This document shows, piece by piece, positions 57,793 to 64,000 of a stretch of 64,000 nt of DNA. This DNA is from Sphingomonas sp. Leaf20 (GTDB taxonomy: Bacteria; Pseudomonadota; Alphaproteobacteria; Sphingomonadales; Sphingomonadaceae): the NCBI RefSeq assembly GCF_001421535.1, contig NZ_LMKN01000009.1, positions 249,695 to 313,694 on the forward strand, read 5' to 3'. A program made the position numbers and the translations under genes. The number at the start of each line of letters is the position of its first letter. Position 1 is the stretch's first letter. Below the pieces are notes generated by a model, which saw only the letters and a program-made list of their open reading frames with translations, was not told where the DNA came from and ran no database searches.

Positions 57793-60531
57793 ATGTTCGG
57801 TGGCCTCGCCAAATCCTTGTTCGGTTCGTCCAACGACCGTTACGTCAAGTCGCTCAACCCGATCCTTGCCAAGATCGCATCGTTCGAGCCCTCGCTTGTC
57901 GCGATGTCGGACGAGGAGCTGTCCGCCCAGACCGTGCGCTTCCGCGAGCGCCTCGCGAACGGCGAGAAGCTCGACGACCTGCTCCCCGAGGCGTTCGCGA
58001 CCGTCCGGGAAGCCGCCAAGCGCGTGCTCGGCCAGCGGCATTATGACGTACAGATGGTCGGCGGCATTGTCCTCCACCGCGGCGAGATCGCCGAGATGCG
58101 CACCGGCGAGGGCAAGACGCTCGTCGCGACGCTCGCGACCTATCTGAACGCGCTGCCCGGCGACGGCGTCCATGTCGTCACCGTCAACGACTATCTCGCC
58201 GCGCGCGATGCCGAGTGGATGGGGCAGGTCTATACCTATCTCGGCATGACAATCGGCGTCATCGTCCCCAACCTGACCGACGAAGAGCGGCGTGCCGCCT
58301 ATGCCGCCGACATCACCTACGGGACGAACAACGAGTTCGGGTTCGACTATCTGCGTGACAACATGAAGTATGAGCGCAGCTCGATGGTGCAGCGCCGCTT
58401 CAACTTCGCGGTGGTCGACGAGGTCGATTCGGTGCTGATCGACGAGGCGCGTACGCCGCTGATCATCTCGGGCCCGACCGACGACAAGTCCGAGCTGTAT
58501 ATCCAGGTCGATGCGGTCGTGAAGCAGCTCGTCCCGGGCGATTACGACAAGGACGAGAAGCAGAAGACCATCATTCTCACCGAGGATGGCACCGAGAAGG
58601 TCGAGCGGATGCTCGAGGCGGCGGGGCTGCTCGAGGGGCAGAACCTGTACGACTTCGAGAACACGCAGGTGGTCCACCACCTCAACCAGGCGCTGCGCGC
58701 GATCGTGATGTTCAAGTCGGACATCGACTACATCGTCAAGGACGGCAAGGTCATCATCATCGACGAGTTCACCGGTCGCATGATGGACGGCCGGCGCTGG
58801 TCGGACGGCCTGCACCAGGCGGTCGAGGCCAAGGAGGGCGTGCAGATCGAGCCCGAGAACCAGACGATGGCCTCGATCACCTTCCAGAACTATTTCCGCA
58901 TGTATCCCAAGATCGGCGGCATGACCGGCACCGCGGCGACCGAGGCGGCCGAGTTCTACGACATCTACAAGATCAACGTCGTCAGCATCCCGACCAACGT
59001 CCCCGTCCAGCGCGTCGACGAGGAGGACGAGTTCTACAAGGACACCAAGGACAAGTTCGCGGCGATCGCCAAGAAGATCAAGCATCACGCCGATCTCGGC
59101 CAGCCGGTGCTCGTCGGCACGGTATCGATCGAGAAGTCCGAGCTGCTGAGCGAGTTCCTCGTCGGCGAGGCGGTCGAGCACAAGGTGCTGAACGCGCGCT
59201 TCCACGAGATGGAGGCGCACATCGTCGCGCAGGCCGGGCGCAAGTCCGCGGTGACGATCGCGACCAACATGGCGGGCCGCGGCACGGACATCAAACTCGG
59301 CGGCAACCTCGAATTCCGCATGCTCGACGAGCATCCCGAGCTGGTGGAGGGGACGCCCGAATACGCCACCGAGGCGGCGCGGATCGAGATCGAGATCGAG
59401 GCCGAGAAGAAGGCTGTGCTCGCCGCGGGCGGTCTGTTCGTGCTCGGCACCGAGCGGCACGAGAGCCGGCGTATCGACAACCAGCTGCGCGGGCGCTCGG
59501 GGCGTCAGGGCGATCCGGGGCTGTCGCGCTTCTATTTGAGCCTCGACGACGATCTGCTGCGCATCTTCGGGCCGGACACGCTGTTCGCCAAGATGATGCG
59601 CAACAACATCGAAGACGGCGAGGCGATCGGCAGCAAGTGGCTGAGCAAGGCGATCGAGACCGCGCAGAAGAAGGTCGAGGCGCGCAACTACGACATCCGC
59701 AAACAGGTCGTCGAATATGATGACGTGATGAACGAGCAGCGCAAGGTCATCTACGAGCAGCGTGCCGACATCATGGATGCCGATACGGTCGGCGACGTCG
59801 TCGTCGACATGCGCGCGGAGACGGTCAACGTCATCGTCGGCGACGCGTGCCCGCCCAACTCCTATCCCGAACAGTGGGACATCGAGGGGATGAAGACGCG
59901 GCTGTCCGAGGTCCTCAACCTCGAGCCGCAGATCGAGGCGTGGCTGCTCGAGGAGGCGATCGATCCCGAGATCGTCGAGGAGCGCATCCGCGCGATGGCG
60001 GACGAGGCGATCGCGGTGAAGTCCGCCGACCTCGATGAGGAGACGTGGACGTCGGTCGAAAAGTCGATCCTGCTGCAGAATCTCGACCATCACTGGAAGG
60101 AGCATCTCGCGACGCTCGACGCGCTGCGCCAGGTCGTCCACCTGCGCGCCTATGCGCAAAAGACGCCGATCAACGAGTATAAGCAGGAGGCGTTCTCGCT
60201 GTTCCAGCGGATGCTCGAGACGATCCGCGAGGACGTGACCAAGACGATCGCGCATGCGCAGTTCCAGATGCAGGCACCGGTCGGACTGCCCGAGCTGCCC
60301 GACTTCATCACGACGCATTTCGACCCGTTCACCGGCGAGGACAATTCGAACGACATCGACGCCGGGACGACCGGGCACATCACGTCGCAGCTGCCGCCGA
60401 TGCAGATCCCGCAGCCGCAGCAGGCGGATATCGGCGAGGATCCCGCCAACTGGGAAGGCGTCGTCAGCCGCAACGCGCCATGCCCCTGCGGGTCGGGTCG
60501 CAAGTACAAGCAGTGCCACGGCGCGGTCTGA
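57793..60531 (+). CDS. secA: Preprotein translocase ATPase SecA
   Basis: A 912-residue motor that drives proteins through SecYEG. Walker A is in [13 protein letters not shown], motif II in [15 protein letters not shown], and [41 protein letters not shown] and [11 protein letters not shown] are classical. The C terminus ends with the zinc-binding [13 protein letters not shown], used for SecB and lipid contact. AGGA lies ten bases before ATG 57793. A 97-base spacer with a short CCCG/CGGG hairpin separates it from the small secreted ORF. Two hairpins follow the gene. Confidence 0.97.
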   Translation: MFGGLAKSLFGSSNDRYVKSLNPILAKIASFEPSLVAMSDEELSAQTVRFRERLANGEKLDDLLPEAFATVREAAKRVLGQRHYDVQMVGGIVLHRGEIAEMRTGEGKTLVATLATYLNALPGDGVHVVTVNDYLAARDAEWMGQVYTYLGMTIGVIVPNLTDEERRAAYAADITYGTNNEFGFDYLRDNMKYERSSMVQRRFNFAVVDEVDSVLIDEARTPLIISGPTDDKSELYIQVDAVVKQLVPGDYDKDEKQKTIILTEDGTEKVERMLEAAGLLEGQNLYDFENTQVVHHLNQALRAIVMFKSDIDYIVKDGKVIIIDEFTGRMMDGRRWSDGLHQAVEAKEGVQIEPENQTMASITFQNYFRMYPKIGGMTGTAATEAAEFYDIYKINVVSIPTNVPVQRVDEEDEFYKDTKDKFAAIAKKIKHHADLGQPVLVGTVSIEKSELLSEFLVGEAVEHKVLNARFHEMEAHIVAQAGRKSAVTIATNMAGRGTDIKLGGNLEFRMLDEHPELVEGTPEYATEAARIEIEIEAEKKAVLAAGGLFVLGTERHESRRIDNQLRGRSGRQGDPGLSRFYLSLDDDLLRIFGPDTLFAKMMRNNIEDGEAIGSKWLSKAIETAQKKVEARNYDIRKQVVEYDDVMNEQRKVIYEQRADIMDADTVGDVVVDMRAETVNVIVGDACPPNSYPEQWDIEGMKTRLSEVLNLEPQIEAWLLEEAIDPEIVEERIRAMADEAIAVKSADLDEETWTSVEKSILLQNLDHHWKEHLATLDALRQVVHLRAYAQKTPINEYKQEAFSLFQRMLETIREDVTKTIAHAQFQMQAPVGLPELPDFITTHFDPFTGEDNSNDIDAGTTGHITSQLPPMQIPQPQQADIGEDPANWEGVVSRNAPCPCGSGRKYKQCHGAV

Positions 60532-60544
60532 CGTCGTCCCGCCG

Positions 60545-60621
60545 GTCCGCCCGCGGCTCCTGCGGGCGGACGACACGCAAAAGAAAGGCCGGGCTGTCCA
60601 GTAGGACGGCCCGGCCTTTTT
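60545..60621 (+). terminator. Tandem terminators after secA
   Basis: First hairpin: GTCCGCCCGC (60545-60554) with GCGGGCGGAC (60562-60571), perfect. Second: GGCCGGGCTGTCC (60587-60599), loop AGTA, GGACGGCCCGGCC (60604-60616), then five T. AAA before the second stem makes it usable from the minus strand too, for the convergent lipoprotein gene. Confidence 0.88.
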
Positions 60622-60643
60622 GTGTCGACGGTATTTCCGAGGC

Positions 60644-61267
60644 TTACTTCGGGAGAACCAGCGTCGGTCCGATATTGTCGACCACCTGTTTTGCGTTGAA
60701 CGCGCGGATGTTGTCTCGCGGGATCGGACCCTTGCGCATCACGATCTCGGCAGTCGCCTCGTAACGGTCGATCGTCCGGACGTCGAAATTGTTGCCCCAA
60801 GGCCCGCCGAACCCGCCGCCGAAACCGCCACCACCAAAGCCGCCGCCGAAATACGGATCCCAGCTGCGCCAGCCGAACCCGCGGCCGCGAAAGCGCCACG
60901 ACGGACCCCAATATCCGCCGAACCCGCCATAGCCAAAGCCACCGCCGATGCCCGGGGTCGAGAAGGTCCGCGACTGAAGGTTCGTATCGCGGTCGGCCAT
61001 CAGGAAATAATCATAGCCCTGCTGCAGCGTCAGCTCGGCGGCGCGGAAAAACAGGTAGCGCTCGACCGTGTCACGCGACGTGACGCTGTTTCCGGCAAAG
61101 CTGACGAGGAAGCGGTTATCTTCGATCCGACGGTCGCTATACCCCGTCCGGCTGAAGCCCTGTCCCGTGGCAGGACGATAGGTCGTTTCGGTCGCGCACC
61201 CGGCAACCAGAAGCGTGCTCGACGCCAGGGCTGCCAAAAGGACTTTGCGACCAGGCATGATAAACAT
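60644..61267 (-). CDS. CC0125-type lipoprotein with Gly/aromatic-rich segment
   Basis: A 207-residue lipoprotein: signal peptide with lipobox VAGC (Cys24). The opening of the mature part (TYRPATGQGFSRTGYSDRRIEDNRFLVSFAGNS) and AELTLQQGYDYFLMADRD match the CC0125/CC1285 family of unknown function known from Caulobacter and sphingomonads. Residues about 104-155 are an extraordinary Gly/Phe/Tyr/Trp/Arg-rich stretch (for example GGGFGYGGFGGYWGPSW, PYFGGGFGGGGFGG), probably disordered or self-associating. ATG 61267 with GGAG upstream is preferred to ATG 61258. Located at the cell envelope; role unknown. Confidence 0.85.
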   Translation of the reverse strand: MFIMPGRKVLLAALASSTLLVAGCATETTYRPATGQGFSRTGYSDRRIEDNRFLVSFAGNSVTSRDTVERYLFFRAAELTLQQGYDYFLMADRDTNLQSRTFSTPGIGGGFGYGGFGGYWGPSWRFRGRGFGWRSWDPYFGGGFGGGGFGGGFGGPWGNNFDVRTIDRYEATAEIVMRKGPIPRDNIRAFNAKQVVDNIGPTLVLPK

Positions 61268-61403
61268 GATTGTCGTCTCCGTTCGCGGCGGATGCGGCGA
61301 AACGCCTCACACTAGCCATCAGTGGTGGAACGGTTGATGAACGGGATTGCTCCGGAAACCAAGCGCACCCCCCGAATAAAGCCCCGGTGCCCCGTTCGCG
61401 CGG

Positions 61404-61826
61404 TCAGGCCCCGGCGATATGCAGCGCGAGCGACCGGCGATGCGCGCGACGGCGATGCTCGAACAGATAGAGGCCCTGCCACGTGCCGAGCGCCATTTCG
61501 CCGTCGATGACCGGAATCGACAGGTGGACCTGGGTCAGCGCCGTACGCAGATGGGCGGGCATGTCGTCGGGCCCCTCGTCGTCGTGGAAATAGTCGGCGG
61601 ACTCGGGCGCCAGACGCGCGAAATAGGCTTCGAGATCGATCCTTACCTCGGGCGCGGCGTTCTCCTGGATCAGCAGCGACGCCGAAGTGTGGCGGCAGAA
61701 GATCGTCAGCAGACCTTCGCGCATTTCCTGATCGGCGACCCAGCGCCGCACGACGTCACTGATGTCGAGCAGGCCCTGGCGCCGCGTATCGATCGTCAGA
61801 AATCCGGTAGCCTGCCGCATGATCAT
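61404..61826 (-). CDS. YjbQ family protein (UPF0047)
   Basis: A 140-residue protein of the widespread YjbQ family, for which a secondary thiamine-phosphate synthase activity has been reported in E. coli. Typical signatures are FCRHTSASLLIQENAAPEVRIDLEAYF, the His-rich metal site region DYFHDDEGPDDMPAHLRTAL, and GEMALGTWQGLYLFEHR near the end. ATG 61826 is preceded by CAGGGACCT; ATG 61820 and an upstream frame extension are less likely. It lies between unrelated genes on the same strand, with 54 bases to the small gene upstream. Confidence 0.9.
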   Translation of the reverse strand: MIMRQATGFLTIDTRRQGLLDISDVVRRWVADQEMREGLLTIFCRHTSASLLIQENAAPEVRIDLEAYFARLAPESADYFHDDEGPDDMPAHLRTALTQVHLSIPVIDGEMALGTWQGLYLFEHRRRAHRRSLALHIAGA

Positions 61827-61880
61827 AGGTCCCTGGACGGTTCGGTGATGGCAAGGCACATGGTTTTCACCATCGTGCGA

Positions 61881-62156
61881 TCAGCGCGGTGGTTCATCCG
61901 CGACCGGGATGTCCTTGCCCAGATTGATGCGGTCGTAGAGTTTGAGCAGTTCGGTGACCTCGTCGATGACGGTCTGCTGTTCCTGCCGGTAGCGCGCGGT
62001 CGCGTCCTGCGTCGGAACGCCGTTCTTGCCGTCGTGCATCGTAAAACCCTGGTCGATCAACCAGATGGTGTCAGCCGCGCGTGAGCGCTGGCGTCGAAGA
62101 TGGAATACCCATTGCTCGATGATACCCGAAGGTACCAGTCTGTCGATCTCACCCAT
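61881..62156 (-). CDS. Hypothetical protein (91 residues)
   Basis: Not recognised. A soluble, probably helical protein, MGEIDRLVPSGIIEQWVFHLRRQRSR..., with the coiled-coil-like segment ATARYRQEQQTVIDEVTELLKLYDRINLGKD. Codon use is coding-like. ATG 62156 is assumed; the ribosome-binding site is poor and the open frame continues upstream into AT-richer intergenic DNA. It reads towards yjbQ on the same strand and could be co-transcribed. Confidence 0.6.
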   Translation of the reverse strand: MGEIDRLVPSGIIEQWVFHLRRQRSRAADTIWLIDQGFTMHDGKNGVPTQDATARYRQEQQTVIDEVTELLKLYDRINLGKDIPVADEPPR

Positions 62157-62336
62157 GGGCGCCGCGTAGCCGACCGGACGCGTGGTTGTACAGGCGCGCG
62201 ATGCAAGTGGCGGATGTAGAGGTTGCGCAAACGGCGGCACCGGCCCGGCGATGTTGATCTGGCGCAACACTACCGACGAGATTGCGTAAGGTTCCCGGTT
62301 TTTGGTAAAAACTCCATTCAATTCGTCGCGAAATAT

Positions 62337-62361
62337 GGAACCGGACCGGGTGAAACGTGTT
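62337..62361 (+). promoter_or_regulatory. EcfG-like stress promoter before a small gene
   Basis: GGAAC (62337-62341), 16 bases, TGTT (62358-62361): the same form as the element before the PfpI gene. It would start transcription about 50 bases before ATG 62419. The surrounding 262-base divergent region (62157-62418) is AT-richer than average and holds no other gene. Confidence 0.45.
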
Positions 62362-62418
62362 GGAATACAGACGAAAAGCTAACATGCCGTCAACGATTTA
62401 CCACGCAGAGAGCCGCCG

Positions 62419-62616
62419 ATGTCCACGCTGTCAGACCCGCCGATCTTCAATCGCACCGATATATCGCCGCCACGCCTGTCGGATCGTTATGGCGCTGAAC
62501 GACTCGACGCACTGTATCGGCGCGCGGCCGCGGACCGTGACCGGTTCCGTGAACAGCAGGCGATGGCGCAGCAGTCGAGCCTCGTCGAGCGCGTGCTCAG
62601 CCGGCTGTTCCGCTAA
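62419..62616 (+). CDS. Small hypothetical protein (65 residues)
   Basis: A short, charged protein: MSTLSDPPIFNRTDISPPRL followed by a helical region YGAERLDALYRRAAADRDRFREQQAMAQQ and a basic end. No signal or membrane helix; family unknown. ATG 62419 has AGAG upstream. It lies behind a possible general-stress promoter (62337-62361) and converges with the next gene, 18 bases between stops. Confidence 0.6.
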   Translation: MSTLSDPPIFNRTDISPPRLSDRYGAERLDALYRRAAADRDRFREQQAMAQQSSLVERVLSRLFR

Positions 62617-62634
62617 GCCGTCTGGGCGCGCCGG

Positions 62635-62943
62635 TCACTTGCCATCCGGGAATGTGGTCGCCGCGCGCAGTCCCTTGATCTCCGGCCAACGGATAGGCCG
62701 GTCGCGACCGACGCACTCAATGATCACGTTCTGACCCTCGTCCTCCGACAGGTCGTCGGCCGCCTTGACCATGTCCTCGAGCGACCCGGTTGCGATCACG
62801 GCCTTGCGATCGGCGCTTTCGTCTTCGGCTTCATGGTCACCCGCCTGCGCTTCGGTCGCGCCAACAGCATCCTCGCCGTCGTTAGCACGCGGCGCCGGCA
62901 GCCGGGCGAGCGTCGCCGGCATCTTCCACATCGTCTTGAACAC
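62635..62943 (-). CDS. Hypothetical acidic protein (102 residues)
   Basis: Not recognised. A basic, slightly hydrophobic start (MFKTMWKMPATLARLPAPR) is followed by an acidic low-complexity stretch (GEDAVGATEAQAGDHEAEDESADR) and then a segment that looks folded, NVIIECVGRDRPIRWPEIKGLRAATTF. Codon use is coding-like. It lies downstream of the TonB-dependent receptor gene on the same strand, 122 bases away. Confidence 0.55.
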   Translation of the reverse strand: MFKTMWKMPATLARLPAPRANDGEDAVGATEAQAGDHEAEDESADRKAVIATGSLEDMVKAADDLSEDEGQNVIIECVGRDRPIRWPEIKGLRAATTFPDGK

Positions 62944-63065
62944 GCTTGTTACTCCAGCCCCCGCTGTAGATCGACCGATGCCTCGTCGGTGCGCAGCGGT
63001 CCAGTGCGGGGCGGGGACGATGCGGTCACCATGCGATTGCGTGCGACGAACCGCGGGCTCGCCCG

Positions 63066-64000
63066 CTACCAGTTGAACCGCAGCGTGCCGACGACGGTGC
63101 GCGACGCCCCGAAATAGCAGCTGTTGACGAAGAAGCAGCTTGCGATGTGCTGCTTGTCGAACAGGTTCGCGACATTTGCCGTCAGGCTCATCCCGGCAAG
63201 CGACGGATCGAACTTGCCGAGATCATAGCCCAGCACCGCGTCGACCAGGACATAGCCCGGCGACTGGAACCGCGTCGTGACCGTCTGGCCCGACCGGATC
63301 TGGGTCGCGGTGCCGTCGGATTCGCCGACGTACCGGACCCCGCCGCCGATCGTGAAGCCTGACGCGGCGCCGCCGACGCTGCGTTCCAGATCATAGCTGG
63401 CGAAGCTCGATGCGCTCCATGTCGATATGCCCAGCGGCTTGGTTCCCGTGACGCCGCTCAACTGGTCGCCGGTGCCGATCGCGGGGGTGCCGCGCCGGAC
63501 GTCGGGGTCGGTGTAGGTTCCTGCGACGGTCACGGTCAGCCCCGGCGCGATTTCGCCACGGCCGTCGATTTCGATCCCGCGTATTTCGACCTCGCCGACC
63601 TGGATCTGCGCATTGGCAGGAATGGTGCTGCCGTCCTGTCCTGCGCGCGGGTCTGCCACGGGTACGTTGCGGCGACGCAGGTCGTAGGCGGACAGCGTGA
63701 ACACCGCGTTGGTCCCGCGCGGCTGGTATTTGACGCCTGCCTCATATTGCCGCCCGGTCACCGGCACGAAGGTCGGCCCCGCGATCGGCGTCCTGCCGTC
63801 CGGCGCGAAGATCGTCTGCGTGCCCGTCTGCGGCTCGAAGCTTTCCGAATAGCTGACGAAGGGGGCAAGCCCGCTGCGCGTCTCGTAGAGCGCGCCCAAT
63901 CGTCCCGTGAACGCGGCCTGCTTCAGCTGGGTCACACCGCCGGCGACGCCTGCCGCCGTATTCCTGTTGACGCTCATCTGTTCGTACCAGTCATACCGGC
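63066..64000 (-). CDS. TonB-dependent siderophore receptor, C-terminal part (partial)
   Basis: The reading frame enters at the window edge (RYDWYEQ at 64000-63978) and ends at 63066, about 311 residues of beta barrel. YSESFEPQTGT, GRQYEAGVKYQPRGTNAVFTLSAYDLRRRNV, GIEIDGRGEIAPGLTVTVAGTYTD, GGGVRYVGESDGTA and NLFDKQHIASCFFVNSCYFGASRTVVGTLRFNW at the end fit the ferric-siderophore receptor family (FhuA/FoxA/FhuE-like). The signal peptide, TonB box and plug are outside the window. The Cys pair in the last extracellular loop is usual for this group. Confidence 0.92.
   Translation of the reverse strand, partial: RYDWYEQMSVNRNTAAGVAGGVTQLKQAAFTGRLGALYETRSGLAPFVSYSESFEPQTGTQTIFAPDGRTPIAGPTFVPVTGRQYEAGVKYQPRGTNAVFTLSAYDLRRRNVPVADPRAGQDGSTIPANAQIQVGEVEIRGIEIDGRGEIAPGLTVTVAGTYTDPDVRRGTPAIGTGDQLSGVTGTKPLGISTWSASSFASYDLERSVGGAASGFTIGGGVRYVGESDGTATQIRSGQTVTTRFQSPGYVLVDAVLGYDLGKFDPSLAGMSLTANVANLFDKQHIASCFFVNSCYFGASRTVVGTLRFNW

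Noticed and set aside
1..64000. CRISPR arrays, insertion sequences, prophage or integrated elements
   Set aside because: No spaced direct repeats, transposase, integrase or phage structural genes were seen; tRNA-Ser is not followed by an integrase or a repeated tRNA end.

Overview
The window looks like a chromosomal segment of a sphingomonad-type alphaproteobacterium (Sphingomonas or a close relative). This rests on the high GC content, the gene-family mix (a DivL-like tyrosine pseudo-kinase, MucR, AmgK/MurU, AddAB, CC0125-type lipoprotein, spinster-family MFS, TonB-dependent receptors) and stress-type promoters of the GGAAC-N16/17-nGTT kind. No prophage, insertion sequence, plasmid gene or CRISPR array was seen. 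The DNA is almost fully coding, with many 4-bp ATGA/GTGA overlaps. Long open frames antisense to real genes are a by-product of the base composition.

Layout. 1-6.3 kb: the 5' end of a MaoC-like gene, putA with a palindromic element inside its reading frame, an MscS channel, a type IB topoisomerase, and a divergent DJ-1/PfpI protein. 6.3-11.1 kb: envelope or exopolysaccharide genes (acyltransferase 3, an exosortase-A-associated O-ligase, a 45-residue membrane protein, an exosortase-A-associated glycosyltransferase, an unknown two-helix membrane protein), with no exosortase in the window. 11.2-19.9 kb: MFS transporter, lipoprotein SodC, ThpR, a BI-1-family membrane protein, a transglutaminase-like protein, small unknown proteins, an extensin-like protein, a NUDIX hydrolase, a MucR-family regulator, a possible structured RNA and tRNA-Ser(UGA).

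20-35.8 kb: a carbohydrate and stress block. An SDR dehydrogenase overlaps a GH15 glycosidase. A divergent old-yellow-enzyme gene is followed by the tightly overlapping series glgX-treZ-malQ-treY-(HDAC-like amidohydrolase)-photolyase-cfa. GlgX debranches glycogen, MalQ rearranges maltodextrins, and TreY plus TreZ turn maltodextrin ends into trehalose; photolyase and Cfa add DNA and membrane protection. 35.8-44.5 kb: an SDR and purF, hisI with a lipoprotein, a LiuR-like MerR regulator with its operator and an acyl-CoA dehydrogenase, and a large TonB-dependent receptor.

44.8-56 kb: a nearly 11-kb run of overlapping genes, divL-like, tsaE, amgK, murU, addB and addA, followed by trxA. 56-64 kb: argJ, a small secreted protein directly upstream of secA, secA with tandem hairpins, a Gly/aromatic-rich lipoprotein, a YjbQ protein, three small unknown genes, and the 3' part of a second TonB-dependent receptor running off the end.

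Most worth a second look: the palindromic element inserted in frame in putA; the small secreted ORF before secA as a possible secretion monitor; the structured RNA candidate before tRNA-Ser; the recurring general-stress-like promoters; and the pseudo-kinase with both its phospho-acceptor His and its N-box Asn replaced.
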